A stretch of DNA of 64,000 bases from Providencia rettgeri (lineage in GTDB: Bacteria; Pseudomonadota; Gammaproteobacteria; Enterobacterales; Enterobacteriaceae), in the NCBI RefSeq assembly GCF_013255915.1, contig NZ_CP053896.1:3038001-3102000 (forward strand), given 5' to 3'. Shown here one piece after another: positions 47,307 through 57,351 of the stretch; the first letter of the stretch is position 1; each line of letters begins with the position of its first letter. The translations under genes and the position numbers were made by a program. Under the pieces are notes generated by a model. That model searched no databases and was not told the origin of the DNA. It was given only the letters and a program-made list of their open reading frames with translations.

Positions 47307-48327
47307 GTTGCACTCTCCTCGCAAACCAGCGAACACCTTCACGAACAATAATTGTTAACGCAATCCATAAACCGAATGTACCGACGATAGCCAATAATCC
47401 ATCTGTTCCCAGTGGGAAATGGTATGGGTTCGCGATAATGTTATATTTTGGAACCGCTTGAACTTCCATCAGGAAAATCCAACGTAATGACCAAGCAAAA
47501 GCCATTGAAATTAAAGCTAGAACAGTAATGTATGGAACGGAACGAGTCGCTTTTAAATTACTGACGGACATTGCGAAAGTGATTAACCACAGTGCACAAA
47601 CCCCCATTAGCATCCACCAGCCTGCGCTTGCCGTATCTAACTGTTGGCGTACTGCGATACCTGAAGTGGTGTCACCTGATAACCACAACGCAAAGCACAC
47701 CGCAAACAATAATAATGTCACAACTTGAAAACGCGCTAAGCGATTTTGATATTGAGGTTCACGGCGAGCGCCTAAACCAACCAGTGCTGGTAATGCTTGC
47801 AGAGCACTAAGGAACATCAATACCGGTATCCACCAGCTAAACCAAATTGGACGCGCGTTTAACACTGAGGCTTCACGGCCGGTATATAACAATAAACCGA
47901 TGGCTGAAAATGCAGCTAACAAGGCAACCCAACGCGTTGCTTTGAATTCTTTTTTCCAAATCAGTTTCACCACTAATGCAACAAAATATAAACCAATAAA
48001 TGTGGTGAATAATGGTAGTAATACAGAGCCCCACCACATCCAAGACCATATTGTTGGATGAGCGTAAAAATGCCATACCCTTGCGGTTTGGTGTAAATCT
48101 GCGGTTAGTGCTAACGGCGCGGTGATCCCCATCGTGATAGCAATAAATACAGCGATCATTTCTAAGCGGCTGTTTTCAGGTTTGTTTCTCCAATGAAGAT
48201 AGCACGCGTACAGAACCGCACAAGACGCAATCCCAATGAAGAAGAAATATTGTACCGCCCAAGGAAGCCAAAAGAATTCTTGTGGCTGAGCCATTATTTC
48301 TGAAATATAAGTCACTTGGCCATTCAT
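47299..48327 (-). CDS. ttrC: Tetrathionate reductase membrane subunit TtrC
   Basis: TtrC is the NrfD-like quinol-oxidising membrane anchor of tetrathionate reductase. ATG at 48327 (MNGQVTYISEIMAQPQEFF) shares a base with the ttrB stop and has AGGAGG upstream, which decides it over the ATG at 48345; 342 residues match Salmonella (340). Nine hydrophobic segments. Electrons go from menaquinol through TtrC to TtrB then TtrA. Confidence 0.95.
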   Translation of the reverse strand: MNGQVTYISEIMAQPQEFFWLPWAVQYFFFIGIASCAVLYACYLHWRNKPENSRLEMIAVFIAITMGITAPLALTADLHQTARVWHFYAHPTIWSWMWWGSVLLPLFTTFIGLYFVALVVKLIWKKEFKATRWVALLAAFSAIGLLLYTGREASVLNARPIWFSWWIPVLMFLSALQALPALVGLGARREPQYQNRLARFQVVTLLLFAVCFALWLSGDTTSGIAVRQQLDTASAGWWMLMGVCALWLITFAMSVSNLKATRSVPYITVLALISMAFAWSLRWIFLMEVQAVPKYNIIANPYHFPLGTDGLLAIVGTFGLWIALTIIVREGVRWFARRVQHG

Positions 48328-49064
48328 CAGAACACCTCCTGCCATAATGCGGGCTGCCCTTTGCCTTGCAGCGGTTGCACGAATGCGTCATCTAAACCTA
48401 TATAGAAAACTTGTGGTAATGTGCCACTTTCCGGTTTGAGTACTTTTATTTCAGCCTCGTGCTCTGTCAGCATTTTACGAATAGTACTGTTCGGGTCTTT
48501 TAAATCCCCAATAATGCGCGCACCACCGACACAGGATTCAACACAAGCAGGTAATAAACCCACTTCTAAGCGATGAGCACAGAATGTGCATTTATCTGCA
48601 GTTTGCGTAGAGTGGTTGATAAAGCGAGCATCATATGGGCAGGCTTGCACACAATAAGCACACCCAACACAGCGTTCGTTATCAACGACAACAATGCCGT
48701 CTTCACGTTGGAAAGTCGCTTGAACTGGACATACAGGTACACAAGGAGGGTTATCACAGTGGTTACATAAACGGGGTAACAGTACGTTGGTGAACCCTTC
48801 TTCACCTTTCACTGCGACTTGATATTGATTCACTGTCGTTCTAAATTGACCTTGTGGGGTTTGGTTTTCAACCGAGCAGCTTACCGTGCAAGATTGGCAA
48901 CCGATACAACGGCGCAAATCAATCAACATTCCATAGCGTTTTTCTGGGTTGCCTTCTCGACGTGTCGGGGAAAAATTGAGCCCTGCTTCTGCAATGGGAA
49001 TCAACGATGCCCCCGCAGTTACGGCTCCAATTTGTTGTAGAAATTTTCGTTTACTCAGATCCAT
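48327..49064 (-). CDS. ttrB: Tetrathionate reductase iron-sulfur subunit TtrB
   Basis: TtrB is the periplasmic four-cluster ferredoxin that wires TtrC to TtrA. Four Cys groups are visible: CIGCQSCTVSC, CNHCDNPPCVPVC, CVGCAYCVQAC and CTFC with CVESC. The N-terminal MDLSKRKFLQQIGAVTAG is Tat-like with a KR pair in place of RR. ATG at 49064 with GGAG seven bases upstream gives 245 residues. It is the first gene of ttrBCA, divergent from ttrSR. Confidence 0.96.
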   Translation of the reverse strand: MDLSKRKFLQQIGAVTAGASLIPIAEAGLNFSPTRREGNPEKRYGMLIDLRRCIGCQSCTVSCSVENQTPQGQFRTTVNQYQVAVKGEEGFTNVLLPRLCNHCDNPPCVPVCPVQATFQREDGIVVVDNERCVGCAYCVQACPYDARFINHSTQTADKCTFCAHRLEVGLLPACVESCVGGARIIGDLKDPNSTIRKMLTEHEAEIKVLKPESGTLPQVFYIGLDDAFVQPLQGKGQPALWQEVF

Positions 49065-49290
49065 AATTGGCTCCAGTATTGACATTGCTAATGCGAAAAT
49101 AAAAGTTATTAATCAATATGTTATTTGTATTACATGCGTTATTGACAATGGGTACAGTCTCGTTAAGATAACCACTGAAATTGTTATTTCTCTTTAAACC
49201 CGATGGGTTATCTTGATAAAGCTTGTAGCGCCATTGTAAGAAGAGTGGAGCCACTGCCCTATTGTGGTTTACCACATACCCGTAGCTAAA

Positions 49291-49304
49291 TTGATCTAAC
49301 GCAA
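49291..49304. promoter_or_regulatory. FNR-like site in the ttrB-ttrS gap
   Basis: TTGATCTAACGCAA matches TTGAT-N4-ATCAA at eight of ten positions. In Salmonella ttr expression needs anaerobiosis (FNR) and tetrathionate (TtrS/TtrR). It lies only 15 bases before ttrS, so its use by ttrBCA is uncertain. Confidence 0.35.
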
Positions 49305-49318
49305 CGAATAACTCAAAT

Positions 49319-51076
49319 ATGTTAAAAAAATCGTCTAGACCGTTGTATCACATACTGTTAATCATGCTACTGACGTGGTCTTTGCCAGCAATTTCGGCCC
49401 AGTGGACTATCGGGGTATTGGCCTTACGTGGCCCCAGTTCAACCCAATCTCATTGGCAGCCTTTGATTGATACACTCAATGAGTCGATTCCTGGGGAGCG
49501 TTTTACGTTACAACCTCTCAATTTAGATGAGATGAAAGAGGCGATTTCCAATCGCAAGATTGATTTTTTGTTGACGAATCCTGCCCAATTTATTCAGTTA
49601 GATAACCGCTATCATTTACGTTGGTTGCTCTCCCTTCGCTCAGACGTGGAGCCCAACAGCACAACGCGTAATGTTATTGGCAGCTTGATATTAGTTCGAA
49701 AAGACAGTGATATTTCAGAAGTTAAAAACCTAATAGGCAAGAAAGTCGGAGCAATTTCACCAGATGCTTTTGGTGGCTATTTGTTAGGTTACAAAGTGTT
49801 GAGGGATATGGGCTACGACGCTGCCAAAGACTTTAAGATGCAATTTTTAGGCTTCCCTGCAGATGCATTATTATACGCATTGCGTGATGATTCATTATCC
49901 GCAGCTATAGTTCCTGTCTGTTTATTAGAAAACATGCATAGCGAAGGGTTGATTGATAAAACACAATTTCGCCCATTGATTCAACATCCAAGCTCTCTCT
50001 CTTGTTTAACTAGCACAGAACTGTATCCAAATTGGTCTTTTGCCGCCTTAAGTGAAGTGCCGGACAATTTAGTCGACAAAGTCACCAAGACATTATTATC
50101 AACAGATAAAGCCGCTATGCGTTGGGGAGCTCCCGCGTCGGTGACTCAAGTCGAAACCTTACTCAGAGACGTTAACCAACATCCGCAACAGCGTCAAATC
50201 TGGCAGGATATCGTCAGTTGGACCATTCAAAACCAAATCACTATCAGCCTTGTCGCTTTATTTTTTGTGTTACTTGGAATAAATCATGTTTGGATTGCCT
50301 TTTTGGTGAGACGTCGCAGCCGCCAATTAGAAGAAGCGCATAATCGCTTGCGAGAGCAAGAAGCCAATTTACAAAAGGCACAACGGTTAAATATTTTGGG
50401 GGAAATGGCATCTGGGTTTGCCCATGAATTGAACCAACCGCTGTCTGCAATCCGCCATTATGCCCAAGGGTGTATTCTACGCCTGACTAAAGAGTCTGAA
50501 AGCCACCCATTAATTAGCGCATTAACTAAAATCGACGACCAAGCTCAACGTGGAGCCGATATCATTCGCAATTTGCGTCTCTGGGCGGGTAAACCAAGCC
50601 ATGACCCCGCAATCACATTGAGCCAGCAATCGGTTAAACAGGCTATTAATCATATTTGGCAATTATTGCGTGCAGACCAGCACTATCCCAATTCGAGGTT
50701 AATTTTACCTGAAACCCCTGACGTCTCCCTGATGTTGCCAGACACGTTACTAGAACAATTACTTTCTAATTTAATCAGTAACAGTTTGCAAGCAGGGGCA
50801 ACCCTACTGCGTTTCGAGTTTCATTTTTCGCAGCAACATTTTTTACTTGTTTTACAGGACAATGCTGGAGGGATGCCTGCGGGTCAATTAGAGCAAGGTA
50901 TCACGCCATTTGCGACAACTAAAAAAGAAGGTTTAGGGTTAGGTTTAGTGATCTGCCAGCGTTTGATACAAAGCCAAGGCGGAGACATTCGTATCGAAAA
51001 TAACCTAAGTGATGATGGGTTACATGGCTTAATGGTCACTCTTATTTTCAATTATCACAATAAAATCGTAGATTAA
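49319..51076 (+). CDS. ttrS: Tetrathionate sensor histidine kinase TtrS
   Basis: TtrS senses tetrathionate and phosphorylates TtrR. It has 585 residues. A signal anchor (~10-27) leads to a periplasmic PhnD-like binding domain (~28-270, with VLALRGPSSTQSHWQPL and LLTNPAQFIQL), a membrane segment near 300-320, a short coiled coil, the dimerisation domain with FAHELNQPLSAIRHYAQGC (phospho-His in HEL), and an HATPase domain ending ...GLGLGLVICQRLIQSQGGD. It is divergent from ttrBCA and upstream of ttrR. Confidence 0.94.
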   Translation: MLKKSSRPLYHILLIMLLTWSLPAISAQWTIGVLALRGPSSTQSHWQPLIDTLNESIPGERFTLQPLNLDEMKEAISNRKIDFLLTNPAQFIQLDNRYHLRWLLSLRSDVEPNSTTRNVIGSLILVRKDSDISEVKNLIGKKVGAISPDAFGGYLLGYKVLRDMGYDAAKDFKMQFLGFPADALLYALRDDSLSAAIVPVCLLENMHSEGLIDKTQFRPLIQHPSSLSCLTSTELYPNWSFAALSEVPDNLVDKVTKTLLSTDKAAMRWGAPASVTQVETLLRDVNQHPQQRQIWQDIVSWTIQNQITISLVALFFVLLGINHVWIAFLVRRRSRQLEEAHNRLREQEANLQKAQRLNILGEMASGFAHELNQPLSAIRHYAQGCILRLTKESESHPLISALTKIDDQAQRGADIIRNLRLWAGKPSHDPAITLSQQSVKQAINHIWQLLRADQHYPNSRLILPETPDVSLMLPDTLLEQLLSNLISNSLQAGATLLRFEFHFSQQHFLLVLQDNAGGMPAGQLEQGITPFATTKKEGLGLGLVICQRLIQSQGGDIRIENNLSDDGLHGLMVTLIFNYHNKIVD

Positions 51077-51201
51077 GCATGTTTTGCCACGTAATTGATA
51101 ACATTCACATTAACTATATGTGACAATGGCTTTATTGCGATAATCAATGCTCATTATATAAAGCACCTTATTTGTCACCCTCTACACGACGAGGTATATG
51201 T

Positions 51202-51798
51202 ATGCCAGTAATCCATCTCGTGGATGATGACCCCGATGTGACGGATGCCTGCCAATTCTTACTAGAAACATTGGGCTATAGCGTTACCGTTTGGAATGAC
51301 AGTGAAACATTTATCCAAAATGCGGCATTACACCAAGAAGGTGTGGTGTTATTGGATATGCGCATGCCTAAATTAGATGGACGACAAGTTCACCAATACC
51401 TTAGGGAACAACACAGTACATTGGCTGTGATATTTTTGTCTGGCCATGGCGATATCCCGATGGCGGTGGAACAAGTGAAACTTGGCGCTGTTGATTTTCT
51501 ACAAAAACCCATTGATAGCCAACAACTTGCTAAGACCTTAGAACAAGCTCAATCACAAACCACCAAAGCCACTGAAGGGCATTTAATTAAGCAGCGCTAT
51601 GAAACGCTCACCCCTCGTGAAAAAGATATCTGTGGTTATGTGTTGCAAGGCTTAATTAACCGTGAGATTGCTGAGGCAACCTGTGTTTCTGTACGCACCG
51701 TTGAGGTTCATCGCTCTCGCGTCATGGAAAAAATGGCGGTTCGTAACTTAGCTGAGTTAATGAGCACCATGCAGGCAATTAACGCTTTAAACGAATAA
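51202..51798 (+). CDS. ttrR: Tetrathionate response regulator TtrR
   Basis: A FixJ/NarL-type response regulator of 198 residues. The receiver domain has DDD near residue 8-10, phospho-acceptor D in VVLLDMRMPKLDG, and K in FLQKP; the LuxR-type helix-turn-helix is at ~130-190 (LTPREKDICGYVLQGLINRE). ATG at 51202 with GAGG upstream is preferred to the longer ORF. It activates ttrBCA when tetrathionate is present. Confidence 0.94.
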   Translation: MPVIHLVDDDPDVTDACQFLLETLGYSVTVWNDSETFIQNAALHQEGVVLLDMRMPKLDGRQVHQYLREQHSTLAVIFLSGHGDIPMAVEQVKLGAVDFLQKPIDSQQLAKTLEQAQSQTTKATEGHLIKQRYETLTPREKDICGYVLQGLINREIAEATCVSVRTVEVHRSRVMEKMAVRNLAELMSTMQAINALNE

Positions 51799-51857
51799 TT
51801 TGATATAGTTTATATCATGCCTTTTTATTAATTTGTGACTAATATATTCGGATAACA

Positions 51858-52802
51858 ATGATACTAGCTCCAAAATTTCAAAAACGGTTTCTCCACCCTC
51901 GTTACTGGCTAACTTGGCTAGGCATTGGCGTGTTATATCTTCTTGTATTATTGCCTTATCCTCTCATTTATTGGATGGGAACGCGTTTAGGGTTATTTTC
52001 TAAACGCTTTTTGAAAAAGCGGGTGAAAGTCGCAGAGCGAAATTTGCAATTATGTTTTCCAGACATGAGTGAGCAAGAACGGCAACGCTGTGTTGACAAA
52101 AACTTTGAATCTGTCGGCATGGGCTTATTTGAAACGGGCATGGCTTGGTTTTGGCCTGATTGGCGCGTTCGTCGCTGGGTCAAAGTCATTGGGGAAGAAA
52201 ATGCTGTTGCTGCCCGCCAAACAGGTAGAGGCATTATCGCGCTTGGTGTTCATTTTTTAACCTTGGAAATGGGTGCGCGTGCCTTTGGCATGTTAAATCC
52301 GGGCATTGGTGTATATCGCGCCAATGATAATGACCTCCTCGATTGGCTACAAACCCGTGGGCGCTTACGTTCCAACAAATATATGTTGGATCGCAAAGAT
52401 ATGAAAGGCATGGTTCGTGACTTAAAAAATGGTGAAATTTTATGGTATGCCCCCGACCATGATTACGGCCCTCGCAATAGTACATTTGCGCCTTTGTTCG
52501 CCGTAAAAGATGCAGCGACAACCAATGGCTCGCAAATTATTTTACGTCTGGCTTCCCCTTTAGTGGTGCCTTTTACACCAAGACGTTTACCTGCGGGTAA
52601 AGGTTATGAATTAATCATTCAACCTGCCATTGATGATTTCCCAATTGAAGATAATGTGGCTACCGCAACCATGATGAACCAAGTTATTGAAAAAGAAATC
52701 CTCAGAGCACCAGAACAATATATGTGGCTACATCGTCGTTTTAAAACGCGTCCTGAAGGGGAGCCTTCGTTATACGGGGATTTAGACAAAATCCATCATT
52801 AA
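51858..52802 (+). CDS. lpxL: Lipid A lauroyltransferase LpxL
   Basis: LpxL adds the secondary lauroyl chain to Kdo2-lipid IVA at the inner membrane. It has 314 residues (E. coli 306). [18 protein letters not shown] is the N-terminal membrane anchor; the catalytic HxxxxE/D is in [14 protein letters not shown] (residue ~130), and [19 protein letters not shown] and [13 protein letters not shown] are diagnostic. The paralogue LpxP is very similar, but the neighbouring mdtG and the wider trhO synteny favour lpxL. Confidence 0.92.
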   Translation: MILAPKFQKRFLHPRYWLTWLGIGVLYLLVLLPYPLIYWMGTRLGLFSKRFLKKRVKVAERNLQLCFPDMSEQERQRCVDKNFESVGMGLFETGMAWFWPDWRVRRWVKVIGEENAVAARQTGRGIIALGVHFLTLEMGARAFGMLNPGIGVYRANDNDLLDWLQTRGRLRSNKYMLDRKDMKGMVRDLKNGEILWYAPDHDYGPRNSTFAPLFAVKDAATTNGSQIILRLASPLVVPFTPRRLPAGKGYELIIQPAIDDFPIEDNVATATMMNQVIEKEILRAPEQYMWLHRRFKTRPEGEPSLYGDLDKIHH

Positions 52803-52995
52803 TTATTAACGTAATCAGATAAATTATAGCGCGGTTTTTCAACTGTTTTTTATGATGCTTTTCTTACTGTTTTTCATACTGTTTTTCCTAAATAGTCGGG
52901 TCTACAGCTAGGCGGGAAAATGAAGACATCCCAAAGAGCGTACATTAGGCAAATGAAGCCAACAACGCTGTAGAACTGAACATAACGGGAAAATT

Positions 52996-54222
52996 ATGAC
53001 GGGAAAAACAGAGTATTGGAAACGTAACCTATACGTCGTGTGGTTCGGCTGTTTTTTAACAGGTGCCGCCTTTAGCCTGATCATGCCTTTTCTCCCCCTC
53101 TATATTGAAGAACTAGGCGTTAAAGACCATGCCTCTTTGAACCTATGGACAGGGGCAGTTTTTAGTATCACCTTCTTATTTTCCGCGATTGCTGCGCCAT
53201 TTTGGGGTCGATTATCCGATCGTAAAGGCCGTAAACTCATGCTGCTGCGTTCAGCACTAGGGATGGCTATCGTGATGGTGCTTATTGGTTTTGCACAAAA
53301 TATTTGGCAGCTCTTAGCCTTAAGAGCCATATTAGGTTTATTGGGGGGTTTTGTTCCCAATGCTAACGCGCTGATTGCAACTCAAGTTCCCGTGAAAAAA
53401 AGTGGTTGGGCTATGGGTGTCCTCGCTACTGGTGCAGTAAGTGGCGCACTTATTGGCCCACTCATTGGCGGTTTTCTTGCTGACCAGTATGGCTTACGTC
53501 CCGTCTTTTTTATTACCGCAACGGTGCTGTTTATCTGCTTTTTTGTCACGCTTTTTTATGTCAGAGAACGCTTCACGCCTGTTTCTCGCAAAGATGCATT
53601 AACGAGCAAACAAATTTTTGCCTCTTTACGTAATAAAAATTTAGTTATCAGCCTCTTTTTTACCACCATGATTATTCAAGCTGCTATGGGCTCAATCAAC
53701 CCTGTCATCACGCTTTATGTACGTGACTTATCTGATTCCCTTGAAAACTTGGCCTTTGTCAGTGGTGTGATAGCTTCCATTCCTGGTGTTGCGGCTTTAA
53801 TCAGTGCGCCCATGTTAGGTAAACTCAGTGACCGAATAGGCCCTGAAAAAGTTTTACTCGCCGTGCTGGGCGCATCTATTTTTGTATTATTCCCAATGGG
53901 GCTGGTAAGTAGTTATTGGGAGCTAGGCTTTCTCCGATTTATGCTTGGGGCTCTGAATGCTGCGCTATTACCCGCAGTACAAACGTTAATTATCTATAAT
54001 ATTTCCCATCAAGTAACGGGACGTATTTTCAGCTATAACCAAGCATTGCGAGATGTTGGGAATGTGACAGGGCCATTGATGGGGTCGTTTGTCGCTGCAA
54101 CTTACGGTTTCAGAGCCGTATTCTTTTTCACCGCTGCGTTAGTTCTCTTCAACTTAATTTATTCATGGTTAGTCATCAGGCGCCAATCCGATGGCCTGCG
54201 AGCCTCCCCTACCGACCAATAA
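52996..54222 (+). CDS. mdtG: Multidrug efflux MFS transporter MdtG
   Basis: A 12-segment major facilitator of 408 residues, the length of E. coli Mdt[20 protein letters not shown] is the A motif; [22 protein letters not shown] is typical of the C half. MdtG gives low-level resistance to fosfomycin and some other agents in E. coli, under SoxS/MarA control. It sits beside lpxL as in E. coli. Confidence 0.93.
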   Translation: MTGKTEYWKRNLYVVWFGCFLTGAAFSLIMPFLPLYIEELGVKDHASLNLWTGAVFSITFLFSAIAAPFWGRLSDRKGRKLMLLRSALGMAIVMVLIGFAQNIWQLLALRAILGLLGGFVPNANALIATQVPVKKSGWAMGVLATGAVSGALIGPLIGGFLADQYGLRPVFFITATVLFICFFVTLFYVRERFTPVSRKDALTSKQIFASLRNKNLVISLFFTTMIIQAAMGSINPVITLYVRDLSDSLENLAFVSGVIASIPGVAALISAPMLGKLSDRIGPEKVLLAVLGASIFVLFPMGLVSSYWELGFLRFMLGALNAALLPAVQTLIIYNISHQVTGRIFSYNQALRDVGNVTGPLMGSFVAATYGFRAVFFFTAALVLFNLIYSWLVIRRQSDGLRASPTDQ

Positions 54223-54605
54223 GCCTCTTGCTATTTTTTGTACAAAAACCTGATGATTTATAAGCTTTATTGCCTTACTTTCCTTAAAATCAAATTTTAG
54301 TACATATAACCACTTGATTTTAAATAACTTAATCGATTCAAAATTCTTTCTTTTATTGTCAACTAAAATCCTGTATCTTCCCCTAGCTTATCGTGAGAAA
54401 TGAGAGTTATATCGACTTTTCACCTTAAAAACACACCTTTTACAATAAATTCATTCTGTATATAGGTGATTCTATAATAATGTATGTTAAAAATATGTTT
54501 CATATATTCATGTTAACATATCAATAACAATTGGCACTCAGGCGCACGGCTTGGTGTTTTATATCATGCACAACCTCTCAAGAGAGTATTTATGGGAGTT
54601 CACAG
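54223..54605. other. Intergenic gap upstream of the peptide transporter
   Basis: The 383 bases hold no supported gene. I see no distinct operator; the stretch is AT-rich and should carry the promoter of the downstream transporter. Confidence 0.5.
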
Positions 54606-56135
54606 ATGAATAATTCTGCGACTAAAACAAAAACTTTTTTTGGGCATCCATACCCATTGAGTTCGCTTTTCCTCACAGAAATGTGGGAACGCTTCTCTTT
54701 TTACGGAGTTAGACCGTTACTTATCTTATTTATGAGTGCGGCATTATTACAAGGCGGAATGGAATTACCTATTGAACAAGCTTCGGCTATCGTCGGTATT
54801 TTCGCTGGAGGGGTTTATATCACCTCGTTACCGGGTGGTTGGTTAGCCGATAACTGGTTAGGCCAACGCCGCGCGGTTTGGTACGGTTCCTTAATTATTG
54901 CGTTTGGCCATTTATCCATCGCAATGTCTGCATTTTTATCAAATACTTTCTTTTTCGTCGGCTTATTGCTCATCGTATTAGGTACAGGGTTATTTAAAAC
55001 CTGTATTACCGTGATGGTAGGAACCCTGTATAAGAAAGAAGATACACGCCGTGATGGCGGTTTCTCCCTGTTCTATATGGGTATCAATATGGGGTCATTT
55101 ATTGCCCCGTTAATTATTGGCCCACTTCATGAAAAATATGGGTGGCATTTAGGTTTTGGCCTTGGTGGTTTAGGAATGTTAATTGCCCTGTTAATTTTCC
55201 GCTTTTACGCCATTCCTCAAATGCGCCGTTATGATAAAGAAGTTGGCCTTGATTCTACTTGGAACCGTCCAACGGTTGAGCGCAAAAACGTGGGGAAATG
55301 GGTTACCTTTGCTATGGTGCTATTAGCCATACTGGTTATCTTGATTGATAATGGTACGATCCCATTTAATGCCTCAATAATTGCGAAAAGTTCTGCTTAT
55401 GTTATCTCGACCTGTGTGGGCATCTATTTCTTATTTATGTTCTTCCTTGGCGGTTTAAACAGCAGCGAGCGTTCTCGTTTACTGGCATGCTTGATTTTAC
55501 TGATTGCAGCTGCATTCTTCTGGTCAGCCTTTGAGCAAAAACCCACTTCATTTAATATCTTTGCTCGTGACTATACTGACCGCCAAATGGGGAGTTTTGA
55601 AATTCCAACCATTTGGTTCCAATCAATCAATGCCTTGTTCATTATATTGTTAGCCCCAGTATTTAGCTGGTTCTGGCCTTCGTTGGCTAAACGCAATATG
55701 AACCCAAGCAGCATGACCAAGTTCGTGATTGGTATCTTATTTGCTGCGGGCGGCTTTGCTATCATGATGGTGGCCGCAAACCAAGTACTCGCAACCCAAA
55801 GCGGAGTTTCACCTTTCTGGTTAGTTGGCAGTATCTTATTGCTGACATTAGGAGAACTGTGCTTAAGCCCTATCGGGTTAGCAACCATGACCTTGCTCGC
55901 ACCACAAAAAATGCGCGGCCAAGTGATGGGGTTATGGTTCTGTGCTAGCGCATTGGGTAACCTTGCAGCTGGTATCATGGGGGGTAACATTCGCAAAGAC
56001 CAATTAGATTCGATGCCTGAGCTATTCTCCCACGTCTCTATTGCACTGGTGATCTGTGCGGTCGTATTAGCAGCGTTGATTATCCCTGTTAGAAAAATGC
56101 TTAAAAATGCAGACAAAAATGAAGCTAATGCTTAA
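54606..56135 (+). CDS. Proton-dependent di/tripeptide transporter (POT family)
   Basis: A 509-residue inner-membrane transporter of the POT/PTR family. MWERFSFYGVRPLLILFM contains the ExxERFxYYxx proton-site motif near residue 26-37; GGWLADNWLGQRRAVWYGSL and FSLFYMGINMGSFIAPLIIG are signature stretches. About 14 membrane segments. ATG at 54606 with GGGAG seven bases upstream is chosen. It does not look like an ortholog of DtpA-D, and is closer to DtpT-like proteins, so no symbol is given. Confidence 0.9.
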   Translation: MNNSATKTKTFFGHPYPLSSLFLTEMWERFSFYGVRPLLILFMSAALLQGGMELPIEQASAIVGIFAGGVYITSLPGGWLADNWLGQRRAVWYGSLIIAFGHLSIAMSAFLSNTFFFVGLLLIVLGTGLFKTCITVMVGTLYKKEDTRRDGGFSLFYMGINMGSFIAPLIIGPLHEKYGWHLGFGLGGLGMLIALLIFRFYAIPQMRRYDKEVGLDSTWNRPTVERKNVGKWVTFAMVLLAILVILIDNGTIPFNASIIAKSSAYVISTCVGIYFLFMFFLGGLNSSERSRLLACLILLIAAAFFWSAFEQKPTSFNIFARDYTDRQMGSFEIPTIWFQSINALFIILLAPVFSWFWPSLAKRNMNPSSMTKFVIGILFAAGGFAIMMVAANQVLATQSGVSPFWLVGSILLLTLGELCLSPIGLATMTLLAPQKMRGQVMGLWFCASALGNLAAGIMGGNIRKDQLDSMPELFSHVSIALVICAVVLAALIIPVRKMLKNADKNEANA

Positions 56136-56157
56136 TAGCGCTGATTAATTGTCTTCT

Positions 56158-56186
56158 ATCCGGTAGCAGCCCACACGCTACCGGAT
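56158..56186 (+). terminator. Hairpin after the peptide transporter
   Basis: ATCCGGTAGC, 9 bases, GCTACCGGAT: a perfect 10-bp stem 22 bases after the stop, without a clear T-run. Confidence 0.55.
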
Positions 56187-56288
56187 CCTCCGCATCATTC
56201 CCCACTTAATAGTTTGCTTATTATTTCTGATAAAATAGGCGCTATACTGCTCTCTCATCATCCCATAATGACTTTAGGAAATCATACA

Positions 56289-57077
56289 ATGAGCCTTTCC
56301 GCCCCTATTTACTATGTTGATGCTTTTACAGATACCCTTTTTCGCGGTAACCCAGCAGCGATTGTATTACTCGATAACTGGTTACCAGATGAACAGCTCA
56401 TTGCCATTGCCGCAGAGGTTAACTTGTCAGAAACCGCATTTTTAGTCGGCCATCATATTCGCTGGTTCACCCCTAAAGTTGAAGTAACACTCTGTGGCCA
56501 TGCAACACTTGCCGCTGCTTTTGTGTTAAATCAAGTGCTCGAGCAAGACATTCATCCTTTAACATTTAATTCTCTGTCGGGTGACCTCGTTGTGACGCAA
56601 AATGCACAAGGATTTACACTTGATTTTCCAATTCTTGAATCCGAACAAAGCCATCCAAACCATTACCCACACCTCGTCGATATCCTTGGTGTCAAAATCA
56701 AAGATCTTTGGATAGCAAAAGACCGTTATCTGTGTTTTCTTGAAAGTGCAGAGCACGTTCAAAACTGTCAGCCAGACATGTTAAAACTTTCGCAGCTTTC
56801 TCTACCTGGGTTAGCAATTACAGCAGAAAGTGCTAATAGCGATTGTGACTTTGTTTCTCGTTACTTTGCTCCCGCCAAAGGGGTTGACGAAGACCCTGTA
56901 ACAGGCACCTCACATTGTGCCATTGCCCCAATATGGGCCAAACAGCTGAATAAATCGCAGTTAATAGGCCAACAGATTTCATCGCGCGGAGGGGTAGTTC
57001 AATGTGAGCTAACCTCTGACCGAGTAAAATTAACAGGTAAAGCCGTTTTATTTTTAACAGGCCAAATCCACATTTAA
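56289..57077 (+). CDS. PhzF-family isomerase/epimerase-like protein
   Basis: A 262-residue protein with the PhzF/diaminopimelate-epimerase fold. YYVDAFTDTLFRGNPAAIV is the standard start, NLSETAFLV holds the catalytic Glu position, TLCGHATLAAAF and GVDEDPVTGTSHCAIAP are signatures. ATG at 56289 is chosen because AGGA lies upstream and the family start aligns. Substrates of most members are unknown; this is not phenazine synthesis, as no phz genes are near. Confidence 0.9.
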   Translation: MSLSAPIYYVDAFTDTLFRGNPAAIVLLDNWLPDEQLIAIAAEVNLSETAFLVGHHIRWFTPKVEVTLCGHATLAAAFVLNQVLEQDIHPLTFNSLSGDLVVTQNAQGFTLDFPILESEQSHPNHYPHLVDILGVKIKDLWIAKDRYLCFLESAEHVQNCQPDMLKLSQLSLPGLAITAESANSDCDFVSRYFAPAKGVDEDPVTGTSHCAIAPIWAKQLNKSQLIGQQISSRGGVVQCELTSDRVKLTGKAVLFLTGQIHI

Positions 57078-57351
57078 ACATTACAAATCAAATAGATAAG
57101 AAAAAAGCCATTTATTTCCCTATCTGTTTCTCTATCCGAATTCTACCAGCGCCATTATTTTTCTCGAAATATTGGCGTCCATTCCTTATCTAAAAATAAA
57201 TTTTTTTAACATTTAAACAAATCTTTTAATTTCAACTCAATTTGGTTTACAATTATAATTATTATTAAAGATATAATTACAATTATAAACATTTCTAATT
57301 GAAGCTTTGGTCAATTGTTAAAAACTCATTCGATATAAGGAACTTAATAAG

